A stretch of 64,000 nt of DNA from Planctomycetaceae bacterium (GTDB taxonomy: Bacteria > Planctomycetota > Planctomycetia > Pirellulales > PNKZ01): the NCBI GenBank assembly GCA_016793115.1, contig JAEUIN010000180.1, positions 1 to 64,000 on the forward strand, written 5' to 3'. A program made the translations under genes and the position numbers. Below are positions 26,756 to 33,993 of this stretch, one piece after another; within the stretch, counting starts at the first letter, position 1; the number at the start of each line of letters is the position of its first letter. The notes under the pieces were generated by a model. That model searched no databases and was not told the DNA's origin. It saw only the letters and a list, made by a program, of their open reading frames with translations.

Positions 26756-27634
26756 CTAGCGTGGTTTGCCCGGCGCGATCAGTCCTTCTTCCGGACTGCT
26801 CGCCGTGGCGTACAACTTGCGCGGAATCCGCCCGGCCAGATACGCTTGCCGTCCCGCTTCGGTCGCCGCACGCATCGCGCGGGCCATCAGCTTGGGATCG
26901 CGCGCGTGTGCGATGCCCGTGTTAAGCAGCACGCCGTCGACGCCCAACTCCATCGCAAACGTCACGTCGCTCGCCGTGCCGACGCCCGCGTCGACGATCA
27001 CCGGGTACGTCGGGTCGTTTTCCTTCAAATACTCCAAGCAGATGCGAATGTTGTTCGGGTTGAGCACTCCCTGCCCCGATCCGATCGGGCTGCCGGCCGG
27101 CATCACGCTGACCGCGCCGGCCTGCTTCAAACGCCGCGCGGTGATCGGATCGTCGGTCGTATAGCAAAGCACCTGGAACCCTTCGGCGACGAGCCGCTCC
27201 GTCGCTTCGAGCGTGGCGATCGGGTCCGGCAGCAACGTCTTGGCGTCGCCCAGCACTTCGAGCTTCACCCAATCGGCCCCGGGGTTTTCGAGCCCCAGCA
27301 AGATCTCGCGGCCGAGACGCGCCACGCGCACGGCATCGTCGGCCGTGAAGCACCCGGCCGTGTTGGGCAACAGCGTGTAGCGGCGCGAATCGATGAAGTC
27401 GAGGATGTTGCGCCCCTGCGCGTCGATCAATCGCTCGCGGCGCACGGCCACCGTGATGCAGTCGGTGCCGCTCAAGTCCAAACACTCGGCCATCACGTCG
27501 TAGCCGGAATACTTGCCGGTCCCGACGATCAATCGGCTTTGCAACTCATGCGTACCGATGCGGAGCACTCCGGTCGGCGGCGCTTCCGGCGGCTTGTCGG
27601 TGGGTCCGATCGGAGTGGAAACAGGTACGTTCAT
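26756..27634 (-). CDS. thiG: Thiazole synthase
   Basis: Forms the thiazole phosphate ring of thiamine from DXP, dehydroglycine and ThiS-thiocarboxylate. The 292 residues include [52 protein letters not shown] (candidate Schiff-base lysine), [17 protein letters not shown], and [20 protein letters not shown]. The first 25 residues are a Pro-rich extension. It follows thiS with eight bases between stop and start, with GAGG about 12 bases before the ATG. A longer in-frame start at 27751 would only overlap thiS. Confidence 0.95.
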   Translation of the reverse strand: MNVPVSTPIGPTDKPPEAPPTGVLRIGTHELQSRLIVGTGKYSGYDVMAECLDLSGTDCITVAVRRERLIDAQGRNILDFIDSRRYTLLPNTAGCFTADDAVRVARLGREILLGLENPGADWVKLEVLGDAKTLLPDPIATLEATERLVAEGFQVLCYTTDDPITARRLKQAGAVSVMPAGSPIGSGQGVLNPNNIRICLEYLKENDPTYPVIVDAGVGTASDVTFAMELGVDGVLLNTGIAHARDPKLMARAMRAATEAGRQAYLAGRIPRKLYATASSPEEGLIAPGKPR

Positions 27635-27642
27635 CGCAGCGA

Positions 27643-27852
27643 CTAACCTCCTCCGACGAGCGTCACGATTTCCAGGCGATCGCCTTCCGCCAAACGACGG
27701 TCGGCGTGCACGCCGCGCGGCACGAGTTCCAAATTCACTTCCACCGCGCATTGCCTCGGCTCGAGGCCCAGTTCGCGCAGCAGCGCGGCGACGGTCGTAG
27801 CGTCTTCGATCTCGCGCGGGGTTCCGTTACAGACGATTCGCATACTGCTCAT
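27643..27852 (-). CDS. thiS: Sulfur carrier protein ThiS
   Basis: Small ubiquitin-fold carrier, 69 residues, whose C-terminal Gly-Gly is thiocarboxylated to donate sulphur to Thi[38 protein letters not shown] and the terminal LVGGG are all present. A start three codons later (27843, MRIVCNG) is equally plausible. The order thiS-thiG is standard for thiamine operons. The leader before it holds a hairpin but none of the conserved TPP-riboswitch sequence. Confidence 0.93.
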   Translation of the reverse strand: MSSMRIVCNGTPREIEDATTVAALLRELGLEPRQCAVEVNLELVPRGVHADRRLAEGDRLEIVTLVGGG

Positions 27853-27865
27853 TCTAGAAACGCGA

Positions 27866-27903
27866 CTGCCGTCGGGAAGCCCTGCGGGCCCCGCCGACGG
27901 CAG
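27866..27903. repeat. Hairpin in the thiS leader
   Basis: CTGCCGTCGG (27866-27875) pairs perfectly with CCGACGGCAG (27894-27903); an inner GCCCTGCGGGC can extend the structure. It lies 13 bases upstream of thiS. It may be an extragenic palindrome or a terminator of the preceding gene; it does not resemble a TPP riboswitch. Confidence 0.6.
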
Positions 27904-27934
27904 ACGATTAACACACTTGAACCGCGAGCGACGA

Positions 27935-28444
27935 TTAACGGACGACGCCGGCTTCGCGGAACGGACCGGCGTAGAGCAAGTTGAACGTGCCCGAAACGTT
28001 CACCGCGTTCGTGAATTGTCCGCGATTGAACGGCATCGCGTAGACGGCGACTTGTCCGCTGTTCACCTCCGCGACGTAGACGACGCTGCTGGCATACTGC
28101 ATGCCGCCGCTTTGCGGACGAATCTGCAGTTCGCCCGTGACCATCAAAAACTTCGGGCTCTTCGCGGCGTCGATCTTCAGATCTTGCATCACGTTGTGCT
28201 TGTAAATGACCCCCATGACCGGCGGCAGCTTCGACGTGTTGACGAGCGAGCCGGTGAGATCGCCCGTGAGGAAGTCGAGAAAGAACACCGCTTCAAAGTT
28301 TGCGTCGACGTAGCCGGTCGCAATCGCGAAGTTGTCTTGACGATCGGTGGCCACGGCATAGATCGGCGCATGCGGCAGGAACCCGCCGATGACGAGGCCG
28401 ACGATGAGGCCGACGGAAAGAAAAGAGAGATTCTGTTTCCACAT
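27935..28444 (-). CDS. Membrane-anchored or exported protein of unknown function
   Basis: 169 residues from ATG 28444, which follows AGGAG at about ten bases; a longer start at 28495 is not supported. The N-terminus MWKQNLSFLSVGLIVGLVIG is a signal or anchor. The rest is strand-rich (NFAIATGYVDANFEAVFFLD, KFLMVTGELQIRPQSGGM, SSVVYVAEVNSGQVAVYAMP) and predicted to lie outside the cytoplasm. I recognise no catalytic motif. The sequence style suggests a beta-propeller or quinoprotein-like fragment, but this is speculative. Its promoter region is shared with the divergent oxidoreductase gene. Confidence 0.6.
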   Translation of the reverse strand: MWKQNLSFLSVGLIVGLVIGGFLPHAPIYAVATDRQDNFAIATGYVDANFEAVFFLDFLTGDLTGSLVNTSKLPPVMGVIYKHNVMQDLKIDAAKSPKFLMVTGELQIRPQSGGMQYASSVVYVAEVNSGQVAVYAMPFNRGQFTNAVNVSGTFNLLYAGPFREAGVVR

Positions 28445-28630
28445 ACTCGGACGGCTCCTGACCAAGACCAAGAGGTGAGGCGACGACGCGCCCAATCGTA
28501 ACGCTTTTCGCGGCGCGAGAAAAGCAGAAAGAAACGACCGCGACGTAGCACCCGATTCTCCCGACCGGGGGCGAGCGGCGCCGCTTGGTCGAGCACGAGA
28601 GTACCGTGTTTTGGCCGTGCGTCGCGCATC

Positions 28631-28653
28631 GCCCCGGCATGAAGTGCCGGGGC
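28631..28653. repeat. Extragenic hairpin GCCCCGGCA/TGCCGGGGC
   Basis: Perfect nine-base stem with a five-base loop in the 326-base divergent region between the small anchored protein and the Gfo/Idh/MocA gene. On the minus strand it reads AGCCCCGGCACTTC, which I recall as a recurring intergenic palindrome in related genomes. No clear promoter hexamers were found around it. Confidence 0.65.
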
Positions 28654-28770
28654 TAAGACGGAGTTGTTCTCCGCTTGAGTTCGTCTGCCGGCGCGCTTAA
28701 AACAACGGTCTTTCCCGCACAATCTCGCGCATTAAGAGCGCGTCGCCCCCTTCTTCCGAGGATTCCGCAT

Positions 28771-29964
28771 ATGCCCACCAACGGCTCGCTCAATCGCAAA
28801 CTTCGCATGGCTCTGGTCGGCGGCGGACAAGGTTCGTTTATCGGGCGCGTGCATTGCACGGCCGCGGTGCTCGATAATCGCGCGGCTTTGGTCGCCGGAG
28901 CTCTCTCCAGCGATCCGGCCAAAAGCAAAGCCTCGGCCGCCGATTATGACATCGCCCCCGAGCGGGCCTACGGCAGCTACAAGGAAATGATCGAGGCCGA
29001 ACTCAAACTGCCGGCCGACAAACGGATCGATTTCGTCAGCGTCGCCACGCCGAACCACACCCACTTCGAAATCGCCAAAGCCGCAGTCGAGGCCGGGTTC
29101 AACGTCGTATGCGATAAGCCGATGACGTTCGACTTGAAGCAAGCCGAAGATTTGGCGGCCGCGGTCGACAAGTCCGGCGTCGTGTTCGCCGTGAGCCACA
29201 ACTACACCGGCTACCCGCTCGTGCGCCAGGCGCGCGAGATGATCCTCGGCGGGGAGTTGGGCGAGATCAACGCGATTCGCTCTAACTATATTCAAGGATG
29301 GCTCCGCACGCGGCTCGAATCGAGCGACCAGAAGCAAGCCGCGTGGCGGACCGATCCCTCCAAGAGCGGCGCGGCCGGCTGCTTCGGCGACATCGGCACC
29401 CACGCCTATAATCTGGCTCGCTACATGACCGGCCTGCTGCCGGAATCGATTAGCTGCCATCTGAAAATCTTCGCGGAAGGACGCAAACTCGACGACTACG
29501 GGCATGCCATCGTGAAGTTCGAAAACGGCGCGCTGGGCACCGTTACGGCGTCGCAAATCAGCCACGGACGCGAGAACGATTTGTTCATCGAGATCGACGG
29601 CACGAAAGGCGCTCTCGAGTGGCATCAGGAAGAACCCAACAAGCTGCTCGTTCGCAAGAACGGCGAGCCGCATAAGCTCTACACGCGCAACGGCGGGCCG
29701 TACACCACGCCGATCGCCGGCGCGAGCTGCCGCCTGCCGGCCGGACACCCGGAGGCGTTTTTCGAAGCGTTCGCCAACGTCTACCGCTTCGCCTACGACG
29801 CGATGGCCGAGCGCGCCGCCGGCAACAAGTTCGAGCGAGTCGACACGATCTATCCGAACGTCCATGACGGCGTCGAAGGGATGTACTTCATTCAACAATC
29901 GGTCGAAAGCAGCAAGCAAGGGGGCGCGTGGCTCCCGCTCAAGCACGCTCGAGCGCGGAAGTAG
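28771..29964 (+). CDS. Gfo/Idh/MocA-family oxidoreductase
   Basis: NAD(P)-dependent sugar or inositol dehydrogenase-like enzyme, cytoplasmic because no Tat or Sec signal is seen. The 397 residues start with a Rossmann motif ALVGGGQGSFIGRVH. VSVATPNHTHFEIAKAAVEA, VVCDKPMTFDL (catalytic Lys-Pro pair), and GCFGDIGTHAYNLARYMTG (active-site Asp/His) follow. A C-terminal alpha/beta domain spans residues 140-390. ATG 28771 is chosen because GAGG lies nine to ten bases before it and the fold starts soon after. The substrate is unknown; planctomycetes carry many paralogues. Confidence 0.87.
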   Translation: MPTNGSLNRKLRMALVGGGQGSFIGRVHCTAAVLDNRAALVAGALSSDPAKSKASAADYDIAPERAYGSYKEMIEAELKLPADKRIDFVSVATPNHTHFEIAKAAVEAGFNVVCDKPMTFDLKQAEDLAAAVDKSGVVFAVSHNYTGYPLVRQAREMILGGELGEINAIRSNYIQGWLRTRLESSDQKQAAWRTDPSKSGAAGCFGDIGTHAYNLARYMTGLLPESISCHLKIFAEGRKLDDYGHAIVKFENGALGTVTASQISHGRENDLFIEIDGTKGALEWHQEEPNKLLVRKNGEPHKLYTRNGGPYTTPIAGASCRLPAGHPEAFFEAFANVYRFAYDAMAERAAGNKFERVDTIYPNVHDGVEGMYFIQQSVESSKQGGAWLPLKHARARK

Positions 29965-30157
29965 CCTGAAACGAGAAGACGCCGAGGACTCCGGTGCTCG
30001 GGAAAAGACGACGGCGGGCCGACCAAAAAGCCGCCTGGCTGCGCCTTCCACGCTTGATTACGTTGCGGGTGCGGAAGGGACCGCGTCGTAACCGCCGTTT
30101 CTCGAGCCGGCGGGCCAAAGACGGAGCGAAATCTCCCCGCGATTAGTTACGCAAACC

Positions 30158-30237
30158 GCGCATCTATTTTGCCTTTAGATGCGCACATTTAAGTAAGACA
30201 ATAGAGGTGCGCAACAATCGCCCGAATAGATGCGCAC
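30158..30237. repeat. Clustered TAGATGCGCAC motifs upstream of a peptidase-like gene
   Basis: TAGATGCGCAC occurs at 30176-30186 and 30227-30237, and a variant TAGAGGTGCGCA at 30202-30213. An inverted copy GCGCATCTA at 30158-30166 pairs with TAGATGCGC at 30176-30184. The spacing between the direct copies is about 25 bases, and the cluster ends 48 bases before the ATG at 30285. This could be an operator array, a promoter-proximal repeat or a decayed mobile element. Confidence 0.6.
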
Positions 30238-30284
30238 CGATCGTGACCGCTTCATCGCTCGCTTCGACTCTTGAGAATATCGCC

Positions 30285-31634
30285 ATGATCGCTCGTGCTT
30301 GGTTGACGCGGCTCGTCGGACTCTCGCTGGCGATCGCGACCGGCGTGTCGATCTCACCGGGCGAAGACGCGGTGCGTCCGCTTTTCTCGTTCGACGAACC
30401 TGCGGCCGTCGACGCGCTCGTGGCGCTGAATAATCTTCCGCTGGAAGTTGCAGCGCCGCCGGAAGCCGCAGCCGGCGGGCCGCAAGGCTCCGCGCTGCAT
30501 GTCGTCGGTCGCGGCGGCGACGGCGTCTACGCCAAACGCGACGCGGTCGCACTCGCCGGGATCGACTGGCCGCGCGTTCGCACGCTAACCTTCTGGGTTT
30601 TCCGCCCGACCGGCTTGAGCAAGCCGACGCCGATCGAAGTGCAATTCATGGAAGCCGACGGGAAGACGCGCTTCTGGCGACGCGTCGATCTCGATCACTC
30701 CGGCTGGAAGCACTACGAAGTTCCGCTGCGCTGGTTTCGCTGGTCGACCGGACGGATTCCGCAATGGAACGCCGTCGTGCGAGTGGGTTTCTACTGCCGC
30801 GAAGCCGGCGAGTTTTGGCTCGACGACGTCGCGGTCGTCGAAGCGAGCGAACCCAATGCCGACGGCTCGCCCGCCGCGGAACTCTCCACGGAAGAGCTCC
30901 GCGACTTCGCGTTCCCCGCCGCCGCCGGTAAGGCGAAGCTCGAGCGCGGCAAGCACGTCGCCGTGATCACCGACGTCGCCGCGCTCGACGCGGCGCAACT
31001 CACTGCGCATCTCGATAAAGCGGCCGCGGTCGTCGCCGCCGACTTGCCGTTCCTCGGCGAAGTACCGCAAGGTCGACTCGTCGTGTTCGCCGATCGCACG
31101 GCCTATCAAAAGTTCACCGTACGTGCGGCCGAGCAACTCAATTCGGCCGCCGCGCCGCCGACTTCCGGCGGCTTCACGTTCTGGGGAATCGCCACCTCGT
31201 ACTGGGATCCCGACTACGGCACCCTCCGCCCGGTCTATCTGCACGAGTTCATTCACTCGTATCTCGACGACGCACTGCGTCTCGACAACAGCGGCGAATG
31301 GCTCCACGAAGGGCTGGCGAGCTATTATCAATTGAAGTTTCACCCGCAGGACAACTTCGGCGACTTGGTGCGCAATGGATTGGTGGCCCGCAACTTTCCG
31401 CCGCTGGAGCAAGTGCTGAACGGCAAGAAGATTGAGCTAGCATCCTATTGGCAGGCGGCGACCGTGATCGCCATGCTCCTGCACGACGACGCCTACAAAG
31501 CGAAGCTGCCGGCGCTCGTGGCCGCGTTTCAAGAAAGCGGCTCCACCGACCTGGGACCGCACTTAGATAAGCTCGACAAGACTTGGGACGCGTTCACGGC
31601 CGATTGGGAAAAATTCTGCGCGCGGACGTACTAA
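30285..31634 (+). CDS. Exported HExxH peptidase-like protein with jelly-roll-like N-terminal domain
   Basis: 449 residues. An N-terminal signal sequence (WLTRLVGLSLAIATGVSIS) precedes a strand-rich domain of about 30-200 with the look of a carbohydrate-binding jelly roll (RTLTFWVFRPTGLS, FWRRVDLDHSGWKHYEVPL, VGFYCREAGEFWLDDVAVVE). The C-terminal half has the gluzincin-like motif VYLHEFIHSYLDDALRL and GEWLHEGLASYYQLKF. Predicted zinc peptidase outside the cytoplasm, possibly acting on a glycosylated substrate, which is speculative. ATG 30285 is favoured over 30207 because the signal sequence begins there. Confidence 0.65.
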   Translation: MIARAWLTRLVGLSLAIATGVSISPGEDAVRPLFSFDEPAAVDALVALNNLPLEVAAPPEAAAGGPQGSALHVVGRGGDGVYAKRDAVALAGIDWPRVRTLTFWVFRPTGLSKPTPIEVQFMEADGKTRFWRRVDLDHSGWKHYEVPLRWFRWSTGRIPQWNAVVRVGFYCREAGEFWLDDVAVVEASEPNADGSPAAELSTEELRDFAFPAAAGKAKLERGKHVAVITDVAALDAAQLTAHLDKAAAVVAADLPFLGEVPQGRLVVFADRTAYQKFTVRAAEQLNSAAAPPTSGGFTFWGIATSYWDPDYGTLRPVYLHEFIHSYLDDALRLDNSGEWLHEGLASYYQLKFHPQDNFGDLVRNGLVARNFPPLEQVLNGKKIELASYWQAATVIAMLLHDDAYKAKLPALVAAFQESGSTDLGPHLDKLDKTWDAFTADWEKFCARTY

Positions 31635-31653
31635 GCCGGCGAGCGGCCGTAGT

Positions 31654-31694
31654 AAAAAACGAGAGCCGCAAGCCGAGGCCTGCGACTCTCGTTT
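31654..31694. terminator. Bidirectional terminator between convergent genes
   Basis: AAACGAGAG (31657-31665) and CTCTCGTTT (31686-31694) pair, with further inner pairing interrupted by mismatches. A six-base A-run at 31654 and a TTT end supply the T-tract in both directions. It separates the convergent genes ending at 31634 and 31733. Confidence 0.75.
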
Positions 31695-31732
31695 CGTTCC
31701 CCTCACCCAGGAGATTTCGTGAGCGACGAGCG

Positions 31733-32419
31733 TTAGGCGTCGTCGCGGCTGCCGCCTTGCGCGAGCGACACGTAGTAGAGCAGCGTCAACACGCTTTGCA
31801 GCGTGCCGGCCACGTAGGTCCACGCGGCGGCGTTGAGCACTTTGTTGACGTGCCCCATTTCTTGAGCCGGTACGATGCCCAACTCCACCAGCCGGCGTTT
31901 AGCCCGGTTGGAAGCGTCGAACTCGACCGGCAAATTGACGAGTTGAAAAAACACCACGCCGCTAAATAGCAGGATGCCTGCCCAGAACAACGGCGCGATG
32001 TGGAGGAATAACCCGAGAATCAAAAGAGTCATGCTGATGCCGCCGCCGAAGTTGGCCACCGGCACGGCCGCGTTGCGAACGACGAGCGGCGCATAAGACT
32101 GAGCGTCTTGAATCGCGTGGCCCGCTTCGTGGGCCGCGATGCCGACGGCGGCGAGCGAACGTCCGCGGAAGTTCTCACTGCTTAGCCGCAGAACCTTGCC
32201 GCGCGGGTCGTAGTGATCGGTCAGATGGCCGGGAGTCTCTTCAATGTCGACGAAGCTCAGCCCGGCGGAATTCAGAATATGGCGCGCCGCCGCGGCCCCG
32301 CTCAGGGGAGCAGGCTCTTCCTTCGCCGCCGCGTAGGCCGCATGGACCTTCATCTGGGCCCACATCGCCAATAACATGGCCGGGGCGATCCAGATCAAGT
32401 AGTTCAGGTCGAAGAACAT
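31733..32419 (-). CDS. Zinc metallopeptidase, YugP-like (DUF2268-type membrane protease)
   Basis: 228-residue membrane protein. The N-terminal helix LIWIAPAMLLAMWAQMKVHA is followed by a cytoplasmic catalytic part with HEAGH in AVGIAAHEAGHAIQDAQSYA, typical of YugP. Two or three further helices follow (GGGISMTLLILGLFLHIAP, FWAGILLFSGVVFFQLV, AWTYVAGTLQSVLTLLYYV). VEFDASNRAKRRLVELGI is the conserved family stretch between helices, with the third zinc ligand likely a Glu or Asp there. The substrate is unknown for the family. Confidence 0.85.
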   Translation of the reverse strand: MFFDLNYLIWIAPAMLLAMWAQMKVHAAYAAAKEEPAPLSGAAAARHILNSAGLSFVDIEETPGHLTDHYDPRGKVLRLSSENFRGRSLAAVGIAAHEAGHAIQDAQSYAPLVVRNAAVPVANFGGGISMTLLILGLFLHIAPLFWAGILLFSGVVFFQLVNLPVEFDASNRAKRRLVELGIVPAQEMGHVNKVLNAAAWTYVAGTLQSVLTLLYYVSLAQGGSRDDA

Positions 32420-32705
32420 TTCCTCTCGTCATCCTCCAAGTCTTTTGAAGTTGTCCGCCGCCCGCTAGGGAGCCTGCGCGGATACAATTTCTACGCCGCC
32501 GCCGGCGAATGGTTCGATCGCTCGGGTTCAGCCGCAAGTTGTTGGGAAAGAACGGCTTGGGGATGCTCCCCCAGTCGGCGGGCCGACGCGACCTCTCCTT
32601 ATTAATACGGTTCTTCCGCCGCTGATCGATTTTCTCGCCGCCGCAGGCCCGTGCGGCTCGATAAAATAAGGTCTTTTCATCGCCAACCTTCTCCAGCTTG
32701 CCGCC

Positions 32706-33920
32706 ATGATTGGATTTCGTGCCTTGCTCGGTTCGTCGCGTTTGTTCAAGTCGCCCGCTCTGAAAACGCTTGGTACCGCTCTGCTGCTGGGCGTCCCCCT
32801 GGCCGGTTGCGAGCAAGAGGTCGACGTTGCGCTCCCGCCGCCGGTCGCGAAGAAGCCGCTCGATGCGAAGACGATCGGCGACGCCGAGTTGAAGTCGCTC
32901 GTCGACCAGGCGATCCAGACCACGGCCGACCGGACGCTCGACCAAAAGATCAACAACGCCTGGCAAGTCGTCCACGGCATCTTGGCTTACGGTCGGGATC
33001 TGCAACTCACGGTCGACGGCAAGCGAACCTCGGCGCTCGAATATCTCTTTGAAGGGAAACCGCTCAACGGCTGGACGCTTTTTCCAACCGGCCCCGGCCG
33101 GCTCGGCGCGGAACTCGTGCCGGGAAGTTCCGCGGCGCAAGGCCACGCCGATCAATGGATCGGCTACTTATCCCAGTGCGGCGTGAAGCTCGACGATCCG
33201 CTCATCGTCACCGTCAACGGTAAGCCGCAGACGCACAAGTTTCGTGAACTGATCGAACAAGCCAAGCACGACATCGGCGAGGTTCGCGTGGGGGATTCGC
33301 CGACTCAAGAACTCACTTGGACGCTGATGGCATTCGCCGAATACTCATCCGACGATTTCCTTCCGCTCGACGGCAGTTGGAAAAACCGCAACGGCGAGGA
33401 GTGGACGTTCGAAAGAATGATGGACATGGAAGCCGAAGCCGGCATCGTCGGCGCGGCGTGCGGCGGTTCCCACCGTCTCTATGCGATCGCCGAAGCGCTG
33501 ATGAAGTATCGCGCGAAACACCCCGGCAAGCCGCTGACCGGCGGTTGGGCCAAGGCCGAAAAACTGCTGAACGATTCGATTCGTCAGGCTCGTGAATACC
33601 AGCAACCCGACGGCGGCTTTTCGACGAACAAATTCCAGCGATCCGGCATCTCAGGCGACGTCGACGCGCGGATCGACAGCACCGGCCACGTGTTCGAAGT
33701 GCTCGCCTACGCTCTGAGCGACGAAGAGTTGAAGAGCGAATGGTTCACGCGGGCCGCACTCTTCCTCACCAAAACGATCGACGACACGAAGGCCGTGCCG
33801 CTCAACTGCGGCGGCCTCTACCACGGCGCGCACGGGTTGATCATCTACCGCGATCGCCGCTTCGGCCCGCCGAGCAAGAGCCCGGAAAAGAACCCGATGT
33901 CCACCGCGGCGGGTGAGTAA
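32706..33920 (+). CDS. Predicted lipoprotein of unknown function
   Basis: 404 residues. A signal sequence ends with a lipobox in LGTALLLGVPLAGCEQE, so the mature protein should start at the Cys near residue 35 and be lipid-anchored. The rest is helix-rich (NNAWQVVHGILAYGRDLQL, SALEYLFEGKPLNGW, MMDMEAEAGIVGAACGGSHR, AREYQQPDGGFSTNKF, STGHVFEVLAYALSDEELK). The repeated helix pairs with QPDGGF and GHVFEVLAYAL are reminiscent of alpha/alpha-toroid proteins such as terpene cyclase or prenyltransferase folds. I recognise no catalytic motif with confidence. It is convergent with the giant repeat gene, separated by a terminator. Confidence 0.7.
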   Translation: MIGFRALLGSSRLFKSPALKTLGTALLLGVPLAGCEQEVDVALPPPVAKKPLDAKTIGDAELKSLVDQAIQTTADRTLDQKINNAWQVVHGILAYGRDLQLTVDGKRTSALEYLFEGKPLNGWTLFPTGPGRLGAELVPGSSAAQGHADQWIGYLSQCGVKLDDPLIVTVNGKPQTHKFRELIEQAKHDIGEVRVGDSPTQELTWTLMAFAEYSSDDFLPLDGSWKNRNGEEWTFERMMDMEAEAGIVGAACGGSHRLYAIAEALMKYRAKHPGKPLTGGWAKAEKLLNDSIRQAREYQQPDGGFSTNKFQRSGISGDVDARIDSTGHVFEVLAYALSDEELKSEWFTRAALFLTKTIDDTKAVPLNCGGLYHGAHGLIIYRDRRFGPPSKSPEKNPMSTAAGE

Positions 33921-33945
33921 TCAAGATCGTCCGAGTGGAAACGCC

Positions 33946-33982
33946 AAAGGCCCGAAGCCCCTTGCGGCGCTTCGGGCCTTTT
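33946..33982. terminator. Strong hairpin between lipoprotein and giant gene
   Basis: AAAGGCCCGAAGC (33946-33958) pairs perfectly with GCTTCGGGCCTTT (33969-33981) around a ten-base loop, with TTTT at the right end. It serves the convergent lipoprotein gene (stop 33920) and the giant gene (stop 33994). Confidence 0.85.
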
Positions 33983-33993
33983 CGTTGAATCGC

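Noticed and set aside
27853..27934. TPP riboswitch before thiS
   Set aside because: Only about 80 bases are available, they are taken up by a GC-rich hairpin, and the conserved TPP sequence elements are missing.
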